Assembly (NCBI RefSeq): GCF_037154075.1
Contig: NZ_JBANRJ010000001.1
Coordinates: forward strand, 3,715,501 to 3,779,500
Direction of reading: 5' to 3'
Source: Sphingobium aromaticiconvertens
Lineage (GTDB): Bacteria > Pseudomonadota > Alphaproteobacteria > Sphingomonadales > Sphingomonadaceae
Length of the DNA: 64,000 bases
Shown here in pieces: positions 46,628 to 57,599 of the stretch. A program made the translations under genes and the position numbers. The stretch's first letter is position 1; the number at the start of each line of letters is the position of its first letter. A model generated the notes under the pieces. That model saw only the letters and a program-made list of their open reading frames with translations. It was not told the origin of the DNA and searched no databases.

Positions 46628-47385
46628 CCCTGCGGCTGGAACGGGACGGCGCCCTCGCCCGGCTGCTCATCGACCGTCCCGATCGCCGCAACGCCATGAA
46701 CCAGTCCATGTGGCAGCTTCTGCCCACACTGGTAGCGCAGGCGATGGCGGACGACAGCGTGCGCGTTCTCATCCTTGCCTCCGCTACGCCCGGCCTCTTC
46801 TGCGCGGGCGCCGACATTGACGAGTTCGCCAGTCATAGTGGGCAGGAAAGCTGGCGCGTGGCCAATCAGGCCGCGATCCGATCCAGCCAATATGCCCTTG
46901 CCCACGCCGAGAAACCGGTGATCGCCGCGATCGATGGCGACTGTATCGGCGGCGGCTGTGGCCTTGCGATGGCCTGCGACATTCGCATTGCCGCCCCCGT
47001 CGCGCGTCTTGGCGTCACACCTGCAAAGCTCGGCATCGTCTATTCACTGTTCGACACGAAGCTGCTGGTCGATCTGGTCGGCCCCGCGCGGGCAAAGCGC
47101 ATCCTTTTCACAGGAGCCTTGATAAACGCGGAACAGGCTCTGTCGATCGGCCTGGTCGATGACCTTTCCACCGACCCGCTCACCGCTGCCGACGCGCTTG
47201 CCCACACCATCGCCGCCAACGCCCAGCATAGCGTGCGATCGGCCAAAACCATCATCACCCGCATCCTCGATGGACAGGCCGATGACGACGACGCAACCCT
47301 TGCCCTCTTCCGCGACGCCTTCACCCTGCCGGACTTCACCGAAGGGGTCGCCGCCTTCCGCAACAAGCGCAAGCCCGTCTTCTAA
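46624..47385 (+). CDS. Enoyl-CoA hydratase/isomerase family protein lacking both catalytic Glu
   Basis: A 253-aa crotonase-fold protein. It has PDRRNAMNQSMW, the oxyanion-hole loops (FCAGADIDEFA and IDGDCIGGGCGLAMACD) and GLVDDL. The first catalytic Glu of true hydratases (GGGCELA) is Gly here and the second (QPEI..G) is Ala (VTPAKLG). A normal hydratase reaction is therefore unlikely; a thioester isomerase, hydrolase or other crotonase reaction is more plausible. The GTG start overlaps the gph stop (GTGA). Confidence 0.87.
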   Translation: MTLRLERDGALARLLIDRPDRRNAMNQSMWQLLPTLVAQAMADDSVRVLILASATPGLFCAGADIDEFASHSGQESWRVANQAAIRSSQYALAHAEKPVIAAIDGDCIGGGCGLAMACDIRIAAPVARLGVTPAKLGIVYSLFDTKLLVDLVGPARAKRILFTGALINAEQALSIGLVDDLSTDPLTAADALAHTIAANAQHSVRSAKTIITRILDGQADDDDATLALFRDAFTLPDFTEGVAAFRNKRKPVF

Positions 47386-47455
47386 CCAGATCGTAAGATT
47401 GACCGTGTCAGGATCGCCCGATAGCAAGCCTGTGCGCCACAGTCGGGGAAGACCT

Positions 47456-48469
47456 TTGCAAACATCATCGAACAAGCCGACCGTCCTCGTCACAGGGGGC
47501 GCGGGCTATATCGGCAGCCATGCTGTGCTGGCTCTGCGTGACGCGGGCTATGCCGTCGTCGTCGTCGACAATCTGATCACCGGCTTCCGCTTTGCGATCC
47601 CCGATGACGTCGCCTTCGTGGAAGGGGATATCGCCGACCAGCCCTTGGTCGAAAAGGCGCTGCGCGACCATCATGTGGCTGCGATCATGCATTTCGCCGG
47701 TTCGATCATCGTGCCTGAATCGGTCGAGGATCCGCTCAAATATTACCGTAACAACACCGCCAACAGCCGCAGCCTGATCGAAAGCGCGGTCCGGTGCGGC
47801 GTGCGCCATTTCATCTTCTCGTCGACCGCAGCAACTTACGGCATTCCAGAGACAAGCCCCGTCGACGAGGATTGCCCGCAACGCCCGATCAATCCCTATG
47901 GCATGTCGAAGCTGATGACGGAGCATATGCTCCACGACATCGCCTTCGCGCATCCGATGAACTATTGTGCTCTGCGCTATTTCAACGTCGCGGGCGCCGA
48001 TCCGCAAGCGCGCACCGGTCAATCGACCGCTGGCGCCACCCATCTCATCAAGGTCGCGGTGGAAGCCGCGCTGGGCAAGCGCGGTCATGTCGGTGTGTTC
48101 GGCACCGATTTCGATACGCCCGATGGTACGGGTGTGCGCGACTATATCCATGTCAGCGATCTGGCGTCCGCCCATGTGCTGGCGCTGGAGGCATTGATCG
48201 CCAACCCATCCGAAAATCACCTGCTCAATTGCGGTTATGGCCGGGGCTTTTCAGTGCTTGAGGTGCTGGATGCAGTCGATCGCGTCACCAATCTGACGAT
48301 CGAGCGGAAGCTGGAGGGCCGCCGCGCCGGCGATCCGCCGTCGCTGATATCCGACAATCGCGCCATCATGGCCCGCTTCCCCTGGCATCCGCGCTATGCC
48401 GATCTCGACGCGATCGTGAACCATGCTCTCGCCTGGGAACGCAAGCTGAGCGAGATTCGCGGTAGTTGA
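47456..48469 (+). CDS. galE: UDP-glucose 4-epimerase
   Basis: A 337-aa short-chain dehydrogenase-fold enzyme that interconverts UDP-glucose and UDP-galactose for polysaccharide synthesis. NAD motif VTGGAGYIGSH at the N-terminus, catalytic Ser in FSSTAATYG and YxxxK in NPYGMSKLM. RDYIHVSDLA and NCGYGRGFSVLEV complete the family pattern. A TTG at 47456 is the best start: GGGGAAGA lies just before it and it places the Rossmann motif at the usual distance. Ends at a strong bidirectional terminator. Confidence 0.92.
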   Translation: MQTSSNKPTVLVTGGAGYIGSHAVLALRDAGYAVVVVDNLITGFRFAIPDDVAFVEGDIADQPLVEKALRDHHVAAIMHFAGSIIVPESVEDPLKYYRNNTANSRSLIESAVRCGVRHFIFSSTAATYGIPETSPVDEDCPQRPINPYGMSKLMTEHMLHDIAFAHPMNYCALRYFNVAGADPQARTGQSTAGATHLIKVAVEAALGKRGHVGVFGTDFDTPDGTGVRDYIHVSDLASAHVLALEALIANPSENHLLNCGYGRGFSVLEVLDAVDRVTNLTIERKLEGRRAGDPPSLISDNRAIMARFPWHPRYADLDAIVNHALAWERKLSEIRGS

Positions 48470-48505
48470 CGGGTAGATCGCACCGGGCCGCCGGCTTCAG
48501 ATAGC

Positions 48506-48543
48506 AAAGGGCCGCCCCTCCCTTGTCGGAGCGGCGGCCCTTT
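48506..48543. terminator. Bidirectional terminator between galE and lpd
   Basis: AAAGGGCCGCC (48506-48516) pairs perfectly with GGCGGCCCTTT (48533-48543). A/T at the outer ends makes it work in both directions, between the convergent galE and lpd genes. Confidence 0.85.
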
Positions 48544-48570
48544 AACAACCCAGTCTTGCAGGACAGACGA

Positions 48571-49971
48571 TCACATATGGATGGGCTTGCCCATCACCGC
48601 CATTGCGGCTTCCTTGATCGCTTCGCTGTGCGTGGGATGCGCGTGGCAGGTATAGGCGATGTCCTCGCTCGACGCGCCGAACTCCATGGCCTGCACCGCC
48701 TGCGCGATCATCGTGCCCGCCACCGATGCGATGATCCAGACGCCCAGCACCTTGTCGGTGTCGGCGTCGGCAATGATCTTCACAAAGCCGTCCGGCTCAT
48801 GATTGGTCTTGGCGCGGCTGTTGGCCATCATCGGGAATTTGCCGACCTTGATAGCCCCCTTCTCCTTGGCCGCTTCTTCGGTCAGGCCGACGCCTGCGAT
48901 TTCGGGCCAGGTATAAACGACGCCGGGGATCAGGTCATGATTCACGATACCAGTCAGGCCCGCGATATTCTCGGCCACGGCAATCCCCTCGTCCTCGGCT
49001 TTGTGCGCCAGCATCGGGCCGGGGATCACGTCACCAATCGCCCAGACGCCGGACACCTTGGTCGCGAAATCATGATCGGTTTCGATCTGCCCGCGCTGGT
49101 TCAGTTCGATGCCGATCTTGTCGAGGCCAAGGCCTTCGGTGTTCGGACGACGACCGATCGATACCAGCACGACATCGGCCTCGATCGTCTCGGCCTCACC
49201 ACCGGCGGCGGGTTCGACGGTCAGGACAACGCCCTTGCCCTTCACCTTTGCGCCCGTGACCTTGGTCGACAGCTTATATTCGAAGCCCTGCTTCTTGAAG
49301 ATCTTGTTGGCTTCCTTGCGGATTTCGCCATCCATTCCGGGCAGGATCTGGTCGAGATATTCCACCACCGTCACCTTGGCGCCAACGCGACGCCACACCG
49401 AGCCAAGCTCCAGCCCGATGACGCCGCCGCCGATCACGACCATGTGACCCGGCACCTTGTCCAGTTCCAGTCCGCCGGTGGAATCGACGATCTTGCCGCC
49501 CGCATTATCGACTTCGACGCCCGGCAACGGCGTGACGGACGATCCGGTGGCGATGATGATATTTTTGGCCGTCACGGCCTTGCCCGCGACGTCGACCGTG
49601 TTGGGACCGGTGAAACTGGCCAGCCCCTTGATCCAGTCGATCTTGTTCTTCTTGAACAAAAACTCGATGCCGCCGGTCAGGCCCTTGACCGCATCCACGC
49701 GCTGCGCCTGCATCGCGGGCAGGTCGAGCGACATCTTGTCGATCTTGACACCCAGCTTGGCGAGCTTGCCGCTCACCGCTTCCTCGTAGAGTTCGGACGC
49801 ATGGAGCAGCGCCTTGGATGGGATGCACCCGACATTCAGGCAGGTGCCGCCCAGCGTCTCCCGGCTTTCAACGCAGGCGGTCTTCAACCCCAGCTGCGCC
49901 GCGCGAATCGCCGCCACATAGCCACCGGGACCAGCACCGATCACCAGCACGTCATAGTCGAACTCAGCCAT
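48571..49971 (-). CDS. lpd: Dihydrolipoyl dehydrogenase (E3)
   Basis: A 466-aa flavoprotein that reoxidises lipoamide in the 2-oxoglutarate dehydrogenase complex. FAD motif VLVIGAGPGGYVAAIRAAQLG, redox-active pair GGTCLNVGCIPSKALL, NAD motif VVIGGGVIGLELGSVWRR and the C-terminal HAHPTHSEAIKEAA with the catalytic His-Glu. It is the last gene of the mdh-sucD-sucA-sucB-lpd block, separated from sucB by a repeat. Confidence 0.96.
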   Translation of the reverse strand: MAEFDYDVLVIGAGPGGYVAAIRAAQLGLKTACVESRETLGGTCLNVGCIPSKALLHASELYEEAVSGKLAKLGVKIDKMSLDLPAMQAQRVDAVKGLTGGIEFLFKKNKIDWIKGLASFTGPNTVDVAGKAVTAKNIIIATGSSVTPLPGVEVDNAGGKIVDSTGGLELDKVPGHMVVIGGGVIGLELGSVWRRVGAKVTVVEYLDQILPGMDGEIRKEANKIFKKQGFEYKLSTKVTGAKVKGKGVVLTVEPAAGGEAETIEADVVLVSIGRRPNTEGLGLDKIGIELNQRGQIETDHDFATKVSGVWAIGDVIPGPMLAHKAEDEGIAVAENIAGLTGIVNHDLIPGVVYTWPEIAGVGLTEEAAKEKGAIKVGKFPMMANSRAKTNHEPDGFVKIIADADTDKVLGVWIIASVAGTMIAQAVQAMEFGASSEDIAYTCHAHPTHSEAIKEAAMAVMGKPIHM

Positions 49972-49980
49972 ATCAATCTC

Positions 49981-50067
49981 CGTTCGCCCTGAGCCTGTCG
50001 AAGGGTCGTACTTCTTCTTTTGCCCTTAGCAAAGAAGGGCGGGGCTTCGACAGGCTCGGCCCGAACG
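49981..50067. repeat. Inverted REP-like repeat between sucB and lpd
   Basis: Left arm CGTTCGCCCTGAGCCTGTCG (start 49981, continues AAGG) and right arm CTTCGACAGGCTCGGCCCGA (start 50045, continues ACG) are imperfect inverted copies, with a small inner hairpin (CCCTT/AAGGG). This sequence type is dispersed in many sphingomonad genomes. It could attenuate transcription into lpd or stabilise the sucAB message. Confidence 0.75.
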
Positions 50068-50079
50068 GTGAAAGGATGA

Positions 50080-51315
50080 TTACAGGTCGATCAGGATACG
50101 CGTCGGGTCTTCGATCGCATTCTTCACCGCAACCAGGAAGGTCACGGCCTCACGACCGTCAATCAGGCGATGATCATAGCTCAATGCCAGATACATCATC
50201 GGGCGAACCACGACCTGTCCGTCGCGAACGACCGGACGATCCTCAATCCGGTGAAGGCCCAGCACCGCCGACTGGGGCGGGTTGATGATCGGGGTCGACA
50301 TCAGCGATCCGAACACGCCTCCGTTGGAGATAGTGAAGGTGCCGCCCTTCATATCTTCCATCGTCAACTGGCCTTCCTTGGCCTTCTTGCCATAGGTGCC
50401 GATCGTCTTCTCGATCTCGGCAACACTCAGGCTTTCGGCATTGCGGATGACCGGCACTACCAGACCATTGGGCGCGGACACCGCGACCGAGATGTCGGCG
50501 AAATCATTATAGACGATCTCGTCGCCCTCGATCTGCGCGTTGACGGCGGGGATGTCCTTCAGGGCCATCGTCACCGCCTTGGTGAAGAAGCCCATGAAGC
50601 CCAGGCGCACGCCATGCTTCTTTTCGAACAGGTCTTTATATTTGGCCCGCGCTTCGATGACGGCGGTCATGTCGACATCGTTGAAGGTTGTGAGCAGCGC
50701 GGCGGTTTCCTGCGCCGACTTCAGGCGCTTGGCGACCGTCTGGCGCAGGCGGGTCATCTTGACCCGCTCCTGCCCGCGGCTTGGACCCGACGACGCGGCA
50801 GGCGCGGCGGCGGTCGAAGCGGCAGATTCGCTCGCCTTGGCGGTGCCGGAGGCCATAGCCGCCGTCACATCATCCTTGGTCAGGCGGCCATCCTTGCCTG
50901 TGCCTTTAATCTTGCTCGGGTCCAGACCATGTTCCAGCACCAGACGGCGCACGGCGGGGGAAAGCGTCAGATTGCCACCTTCCTCATCGTCCGACACGGT
51001 CGCAGAGGCTGCGGGCGCAGGCGCGGCGGCCTCCGCCTTGGCAGCGGGGACTGCGGCAGGCGCGGCAGCAGCGGCCGCACCCTCGTTGATGGTGGCGAGC
51101 AGCGCGCCGACGTTCACCGTATCGCCTTCCTTGGCGATGATGTCGCCCAGCGTACCGGCAACAGGCGCGGGTACGTCGACCGCCACCTTATCGGTTTCCA
51201 GGCTGACAATCGGCTCGTCGAGCGCGACGGCCTCACCGGGCTTTTTCAGCCACTGTCCAACGGTTGCTTCGGTAACGGATTCGCCCAGCGTGGGGACTTT
51301 GACTTCGGTTGCCAT
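50080..51315 (-). CDS. sucB: 2-oxoglutarate dehydrogenase E2 (dihydrolipoyl succinyltransferase)
   Basis: A 411-aa E2 component. Single N-terminal lipoyl domain with the lipoylated Lys in ETDKVAV (near residue 43), an Ala/Pro-rich linker, a peripheral subunit-binding domain (about 115-150, [21 protein letters not shown]) and the catalytic domain ending with [12 protein letters not shown] (active His and Asp). Starts 8 nt after the sucA stop. Confidence 0.96.
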   Translation of the reverse strand: MATEVKVPTLGESVTEATVGQWLKKPGEAVALDEPIVSLETDKVAVDVPAPVAGTLGDIIAKEGDTVNVGALLATINEGAAAAAAPAAVPAAKAEAAAPAPAASATVSDDEEGGNLTLSPAVRRLVLEHGLDPSKIKGTGKDGRLTKDDVTAAMASGTAKASESAASTAAAPAASSGPSRGQERVKMTRLRQTVAKRLKSAQETAALLTTFNDVDMTAVIEARAKYKDLFEKKHGVRLGFMGFFTKAVTMALKDIPAVNAQIEGDEIVYNDFADISVAVSAPNGLVVPVIRNAESLSVAEIEKTIGTYGKKAKEGQLTMEDMKGGTFTISNGGVFGSLMSTPIINPPQSAVLGLHRIEDRPVVRDGQVVVRPMMYLALSYDHRLIDGREAVTFLVAVKNAIEDPTRILIDL

Positions 51316-51323
51316 GAGCTGTC

Positions 51324-54119
51324 TCAGCCTTTCTTCTGGCGGCGGATTTCTTCACGAACGCTGTGACCCAGCGCATCGGCGACGAGGGCGCCCTGTTCGG
51401 CGACATGGCGCTTGGCCAGACCCGTTGCAGGGGACGCGGATGCCTTGCGGCCCGCATAGCGCGCGCGCATCGGTGCCCGATCGGCCTCGACGAGCGCTTC
51501 CTCGATATAGGGTTCGACATGGAACCAGCCGCCATTGTTGCGGGGCTCCTCCTGACACCAGATCACTTCCTCCAGGTTCGGCATGCGCTTCAGGCGTATG
51601 GCGAGGGCCTCGGTCGGGAAGGGATAAAGCTGCTCGATACGGACGATCTGGGTATTCTTGTCCCCCGCCGCATCGCGCGCTTCGATCAGGTCATAGGCGA
51701 CCTTGCCCGAACACAGCACCAGCCGCTTCGTTTCCTTGTCTGGCGCCGGATTGGTATCCGACAGGATGCGCATGAAATGCGTATCGCCCTGGAAATCCTC
51801 GGCCTTGCTCACCGCCAGCTTATGCCGCAGCAGCGACTTGGGCGTCATGATAATCAGCGGCTTGCGGAAGCTCCGCAGCATCTGACGGCGCAGGATGTGG
51901 AAGTAATTGGCCGGTGTCGTGCAGTTGGCGACCTGGATATTGCCCTCGGCACAGAGCTGAAGGAAACGTTCCAGACGCGCGGAGCTATGCTCAGGCCCCT
52001 GCCCTTCATAGCCGTGCGGCAGCAGGCAGACGAGACCGTTGGCCCGCAACCACTTGCTTTCCGACGAAGCGATATACTGGTCGAAGACGATCTGCGCACC
52101 ATTGGCGAAGTCGCCGAACTGCGCTTCCCACAGAACCAGGCTCTTGGGGTCCGCCAGCGCATAACCATATTCAAAGCCCAGCACGCCATATTCGGACAGC
52201 GGGCTATCCAGCACCTCAAACCGGCCATGCGGCACGGTCGAAAGCGGGATATATTTGGCTTCCGTATTCTGGTCGACCCAGACCGAGTGACGCTGGCTGA
52301 AAGTGCCACGCCCCGAATCCTGACCGGACAGACGCACGCCATAGCCTTCGGTCAGTAGCGCGCCGAATGCCAGCGCCTCGCCGGTCGCCCAGTCGAAATT
52401 GGCACCCTGCTTGAACATCTCCGCCTTGGCGTCCAGCACGCGCTGCAACGTTTTGTGGACGACATGCCCCTCAGGAACGGTGGTCAGCGTTCGGCCAAGG
52501 CTGTCGAACAGCTTGGACGTGATGCCCGACTCCACGCTTTGGCGCGTCGTTTCCGCGTCGGCGGGCTTGTGCAGCCCGGACCAACGGCCCGCGAACCAGT
52601 CGGCCTTGTTCGCTTTATAGCTCTTGGCCGCCTCGAACTCTTCTTCCAGATGGTTGACGAAATCGCCCGTCGTCTTGGCGACGAAATCATCGTCGACCAC
52701 GCCTTCCGCCATCAGCCGCGCAGAATAGACGTCGCTGACCGGCGGATGCTGGCGGATCTTCGCATACATCAGCGGCTGGGTGAACGAAGGCTCGTCGCCC
52801 TCATTATGGCCGAAGCGGCGATAGCACCACATGTCGATCACAACGTCGCGGTGAAAGGTCTGGCGATATTCCATCGCCAGCTTGCACGCGAAGGTCACGG
52901 CTTCGGGATCGTCGCCATTGACGTGCAGGATCGGCGCCTGAACCCCCTTCGCCACGTCGCTCGGATAGGGCGACGAACGGGCGAACTGGGGCGAGGTGGT
53001 GAAGCCGACCTGGTTGTTGACCACGAAATGGATGCAACCGCCGGTATTATAACCGCGAATGCCCGAGAAGCCGAGGCATTCCCAGACGATGCCCTGGCCG
53101 GCGAAGGCCGCGTCACCATGGATCAGCACGGGCAAAACCTGCTCATGCTTGATGAGATCGTCGCGGAACACCTGTTGCGCGCGGACCTTGCCCAGAACGA
53201 CCGGGTCGACCGTTTCCAGATGAGAGGGGTTTGGAACCAGCGACATATGCACCTTGATCCCGTCAAACTCGCGATCGGTGGAGGTGCCCAGATGATATTT
53301 CACGTCGCCCGAACCACCCACATCCTCCGGGTTGGCCGTGCCGCCCGAAAATTCGTGGAAAATGACGCGAAAGCCCTTGGCCATCACATTGGCCAGCACG
53401 TTCAGGCGGCCACGATGGGCCATGCCGAACACGATTTCCTTCACGCCCGACGCGCCACCATATTTGATGACCGCTTCGAGCGCGGGGATCATGGATTCGC
53501 CGCCGTCCAAGCCAAAGCGCTTGGTGCCGACATATTTGCGGCCCAGAAACTTTTCATACTGCTCGCCCTGGATGACCTTGGCCAGGATCGCCTTCTTGCC
53601 CTCCGGCGTGAAGATGATTTCCTTGTGCTTGCCTTCCATGCGCTCCTGCAGGAAGCGGCGCTCCTCCACATCGGCGATGTGCATATATTCCAGGCCGACA
53701 TTGCCACAATAATTCGCGCGCAGAATGTCGACGATCTCAGCGACGGTCGCAAAGTCCAGGCCCAGCGATCCACCCAAAAAGACCTTCTTCTTAAGGTCGG
53801 TCAGGCCGTGATATTCCGGCGTCAGGTCGGCGGGAAGCTCGCGCTGTGTCAGCCCCAGGGGGTCGAGGTTCGCGGCCAGATGCCCACGCACGCGATAGGT
53901 ACGGATCAGGAGTTGTGCGCGGATCGCGTCGCCCGCAGCCTCCGCGATGTCCGCCTCGGAAACGGCCTTGCCGCTTGCCTTGGCCGCGGCCTTGACGGCA
54001 ACCTGCATCTGCGTGGGGTCAAGCGCCCCGGTCAGATCGTCGGTATCGCTGAGTGGCCAGTTGGGCTTCGCCCAGCTTGGGCCTTCCTCAACCTCAAAAT
54101 CCTGATTCTCGTAACCCAT
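51324..54119 (-). CDS. sucA: 2-oxoglutarate dehydrogenase E1
   Basis: A 931-aa thiamine-diphosphate enzyme. Thiamine-binding region [28 protein letters not shown] and VNNQVGFTT. The C-terminal transketolase-like part has [18 protein letters not shown] and [24 protein letters not shown]. It decarboxylates 2-oxoglutarate and passes the succinyl group to SucB. Start at ATG 54119 ([13 protein letters not shown]) with GAGAG upstream; ATG 54128 is three codons earlier. Confidence 0.96.
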   Translation of the reverse strand: MGYENQDFEVEEGPSWAKPNWPLSDTDDLTGALDPTQMQVAVKAAAKASGKAVSEADIAEAAGDAIRAQLLIRTYRVRGHLAANLDPLGLTQRELPADLTPEYHGLTDLKKKVFLGGSLGLDFATVAEIVDILRANYCGNVGLEYMHIADVEERRFLQERMEGKHKEIIFTPEGKKAILAKVIQGEQYEKFLGRKYVGTKRFGLDGGESMIPALEAVIKYGGASGVKEIVFGMAHRGRLNVLANVMAKGFRVIFHEFSGGTANPEDVGGSGDVKYHLGTSTDREFDGIKVHMSLVPNPSHLETVDPVVLGKVRAQQVFRDDLIKHEQVLPVLIHGDAAFAGQGIVWECLGFSGIRGYNTGGCIHFVVNNQVGFTTSPQFARSSPYPSDVAKGVQAPILHVNGDDPEAVTFACKLAMEYRQTFHRDVVIDMWCYRRFGHNEGDEPSFTQPLMYAKIRQHPPVSDVYSARLMAEGVVDDDFVAKTTGDFVNHLEEEFEAAKSYKANKADWFAGRWSGLHKPADAETTRQSVESGITSKLFDSLGRTLTTVPEGHVVHKTLQRVLDAKAEMFKQGANFDWATGEALAFGALLTEGYGVRLSGQDSGRGTFSQRHSVWVDQNTEAKYIPLSTVPHGRFEVLDSPLSEYGVLGFEYGYALADPKSLVLWEAQFGDFANGAQIVFDQYIASSESKWLRANGLVCLLPHGYEGQGPEHSSARLERFLQLCAEGNIQVANCTTPANYFHILRRQMLRSFRKPLIIMTPKSLLRHKLAVSKAEDFQGDTHFMRILSDTNPAPDKETKRLVLCSGKVAYDLIEARDAAGDKNTQIVRIEQLYPFPTEALAIRLKRMPNLEEVIWCQEEPRNNGGWFHVEPYIEEALVEADRAPMRARYAGRKASASPATGLAKRHVAEQGALVADALGHSVREEIRRQKKG

Positions 54120-54201
54120 GTCTCTCATCCCATCCGAGCCGCGTGCAGTCGCGGAGCGGGAAAGGAGCGGCCGGGGTGCAGCCCGACCGCTCTTCGGCCA
54201 A

Positions 54202-55086
54202 TTAGCCCTTCAGTACTTCAAGCAACGTGGTGCCCAGCTCCGACGGGCTGGCGGCAACCTTGATACCCGCGGCTTCCATTGCCGCGATCTTGCTTTCCGC
54301 ATCGCCCTTGCCACCCGATACGATCGCGCCGGCATGGCCCATGCGACGGCCCGGAGGCGCCGTGCGGCCCGCGATGAAGCCAGCCATTGGCTTCTTGCGG
54401 CCTTTCTTGGCCTCGTCGATCAGGAACTGTGCAGCCTGCTCCTCGGCGTCGCCGCCGATTTCGCCGATCATGATGATCGATTCGGTTGCGTCGTCGGCCA
54501 GAAACAGTTCCAGCACGTCGATGAAGTTGGTGCCGTTGACCGGGTCACCGCCAATGCCAACAGCCGTGGTCTGGCCCAGACCCGCATTGCTGGTCTGGAA
54601 CACCGCTTCATAAGTCAGCGTACCCGAGCGCGAAACGACGCCCACGGTGCCTGCCTTGAAGATGCTGCCGGGCATGATGCCGATCTTGCACTGGTTGGGA
54701 GTCAGGACGCCGGGGCAGTTCGGGCCGATCAGGCGCGACTTGCTGCCCGACAGGGCGCGTTTCACGCGCACCATGTCCAGAACCGGAATACCCTCGGTGA
54801 TGCAGACGATCAGCGGGATTTCGGCGTCGATCGCTTCCAGGATGGAATCGGCGGCGAATGGCGGCGGAACGTAGATGACTGAGGCGTCAGCGCCGGTCTT
54901 CGACTTGGCTTCCGCAACGGTGTCGTACATGGGCAGGCCGATATGGCTCGTGCCGCCCTTGCCGGGGGTCACGCCTGCAACCATCTGCGTGCCGTATGCC
55001 AGCGCCTGCTCGGTATGGAAGGTACCGGTGGCACCGGTCATCCCCTGGGTGATGACCTTGGTGTTTTTGTCGATCAGAATGGACAT
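54202..55086 (-). CDS. sucD: Succinyl-CoA synthetase subunit alpha
   Basis: A 294-aa subunit with CoA-binding Rossmann fold ([19 protein letters not shown]) and the phosphorylated His in [16 protein letters not shown]. It forms ATP or GTP from succinyl-CoA with the beta subunit SucC, whose gene would normally be upstream; here mdh precedes it with only 96 bp between. The ATG at 55086 is used; upstream extension to 55149 has no homology. Confidence 0.95.
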   Translation of the reverse strand: MSILIDKNTKVITQGMTGATGTFHTEQALAYGTQMVAGVTPGKGGTSHIGLPMYDTVAEAKSKTGADASVIYVPPPFAADSILEAIDAEIPLIVCITEGIPVLDMVRVKRALSGSKSRLIGPNCPGVLTPNQCKIGIMPGSIFKAGTVGVVSRSGTLTYEAVFQTSNAGLGQTTAVGIGGDPVNGTNFIDVLELFLADDATESIIMIGEIGGDAEEQAAQFLIDEAKKGRKKPMAGFIAGRTAPPGRRMGHAGAIVSGGKGDAESKIAAMEAAGIKVAASPSELGTTLLEVLKG

Positions 55087-55182
55087 ATATGCCCCTCGCT
55101 TCGCAGTGACGTGGCAATTAAGTGGTTCGATCCGCCCCAGGCTGCGCACTCACCCGGCGCGGATCGGTGCAAGCTTTTTGGC

Positions 55183-56151
<969 letters not shown>

Positions 56152-56246
56152 TCATCCTCCAAAGCATGGATATTTGGAATTGCCGCCCGCTTAAGCCCAT
56201 ATTGTAAAGGTTTCAACCGAAGAGACATGTGGACGGTCAATTATCT

Positions 56247-56268
56247 TTGCAATTCATTCGCAATTGCA
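56247..56268. promoter_or_regulatory. Fur-like box with overlapping plus-strand promoter elements
   Basis: TTGCAATTCATTCGCAATTG and the next bases form an A/T-rich imperfect dyad: TTGC/GCAA arms, an inner GCGAATGA on the minus strand as in alphaproteobacterial iron boxes, and a perfect GCAATTGC. On the plus strand TTGCAA (56247) and TAGAAC (56270) are 17 bp apart, so a regulator here would cover both elements. It also lies about 100 bp upstream of mdh on the other strand. Confidence 0.4.
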
Positions 56269-56281
56269 TTAGAACCTGATT

Positions 56282-56380
56282 CTGCTGTCCGGCCTGGGGT
56301 CCTACCCTGCCCCTTGCCCTTCCCTGCAGCACAGCCTTGCCGACCGTCGCCTTCATAAAGCGACGGTCGGTATTTTCTGT
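56282..56380 (+). ncRNA. Candidate small RNA with C-rich loop and terminator
   Basis: The 341-bp gap between mdh and zapE has no plus-strand gene, but a perfect 11-bp terminator stem (56340-56350 with 56360-56370) is followed by TATTTTCTGT on the plus strand only; the minus strand has no T tract. Preceded by the Fur-like box and promoter elements, it would end a transcript of about 95 nt. The body has TGCTG/CAGCA arms around a C-rich stretch (CCCTGCCCCTTGCCC), suited to pairing with ribosome-binding sites. No known RNA family is recognised. Confidence 0.35.
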
Positions 56381-56486
56381 GACAGGTTGCGATGAACCCG
56401 GCGTGTATTGAGACGATGCGGGAAAGTGGGGCAATTTCGGAAAGCCCCGGTCGCGGCTGGCCCGGTAAAAACTCGCACCCGATAAG

Positions 56487-57599
56487 CTATTTCGGGCCGT
56501 GGCCCAGCGCCAGATAGTCGTTCGACTGCATTTCCATCAGGCGCGACACGGTCCTCTCGAACTCGAATGCCCCATCGCCCTCGGGATACAGCGCCACAGG
56601 TTGCGCATCCGCGGACGCCAGCAGCTTGACCTTATATTCATAAAGCGAGTCAATCAGCGTCACGAACCGCGCCGCCTCGTTCCGCTTCTCCGGTCCCAAC
56701 ACCGGGATACCGACGAGGATCACCGTATGATATTTGCGCGCGATCGCCAGATAGTCCGGCGCGCCCCGCGCCTCGACGCATAGCCGCTTGAAAGAAAATA
56801 CAGCGACCCCCTTCAGGCTCTTGGGCACATGCAGCATCCGCCCACCCTGCACCATGATGTCCTCGGCAGGTACATTGGCGCGATCGCTCGGCGGGTAATC
56901 GGTCAGGCGGAAAAAGGCTTCGCTCAGGGCGGCTGTTGCTTCGGGGCCGTTGGGTGAATGCCACAAGGTCGCATCACCCAGCCGGTCGAGCCGATAATCG
57001 GTCGGCCCGTCCAGCGTCATCACATCCAGCCGATCCTTGATCAGCGCGATGAAGGGCAGGAAAAGCTGGCGATTGAGGCCGTTCTTGTACAGTTCATCGG
57101 GCGCGCGGTTGGACGTGGTGACGATCGTCACCCGCGCCGCCAGCAATCCGGCGAACAGCCGCGACATGATCGCCGCGTCCGCCATATTGTTGACGACCAT
57201 TTCGTCAAAGCACAGCAGCCGCGCCTGATCGGCCAGCACGGCCACGACCTGCGGGATCGGATCACCGCTCTCCGACTTGCGCGCTTCCGCCAGCATGGCG
57301 TGAACGTCCAGCATGAATTCGTGAAAATGGGCGCGCTTCTTGCGCTGGACGTTCACCGCGTCGAAGAACAGATCCATCAACATCGATTTCCCGCGCCCAA
57401 CACCCCCGAACATGTAAAGTCCGCGCGGCGGCTCCGGCGCCTTGCGCAACATCTTCCACAGCGTCGATCCGCGTGGCGGTGCCGCTTCCATTTCCTGCTG
57501 CAATCGGTCCAGCCGCTCGGCGGCGGCGGCCTGATCAGGATCGGCACGCAATTCGCCTGCCGCCACCAGCGCACGGTATCGGGCAATCACGCTCGTCAT
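56487..57599 (-). CDS. zapE: Cell-division ATPase ZapE (AFG1-like)
   Basis: A 370-aa P-loop ATPase. Walker A GGVGRGKSMLMD near residue 66, Walker B LLCFDEM, sensor TTSNRAPDELYKNGLNRQ and a C-terminal IDSLYEYKVKLLASA. E. coli ZapE acts at the Z-ring, while mitochondrial Afg1 aids respiratory-complex turnover; the position beside sdhB and mdh makes the latter role worth noting. The ATG overlaps the upstream thioesterase stop (ATGA). Confidence 0.92.
   Translation of the reverse strand: MTSVIARYRALVAAGELRADPDQAAAAERLDRLQQEMEAAPPRGSTLWKMLRKAPEPPRGLYMFGGVGRGKSMLMDLFFDAVNVQRKKRAHFHEFMLDVHAMLAEARKSESGDPIPQVVAVLADQARLLCFDEMVVNNMADAAIMSRLFAGLLAARVTIVTTSNRAPDELYKNGLNRQLFLPFIALIKDRLDVMTLDGPTDYRLDRLGDATLWHSPNGPEATAALSEAFFRLTDYPPSDRANVPAEDIMVQGGRMLHVPKSLKGVAVFSFKRLCVEARGAPDYLAIARKYHTVILVGIPVLGPEKRNEAARFVTLIDSLYEYKVKLLASADAQPVALYPEGDGAFEFERTVSRLMEMQSNDYLALGHGPK

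Noticed and set aside
52455..54263. A 602-codon frame antisense to sucA
   Set aside because: Shadow frame of a certain gene.
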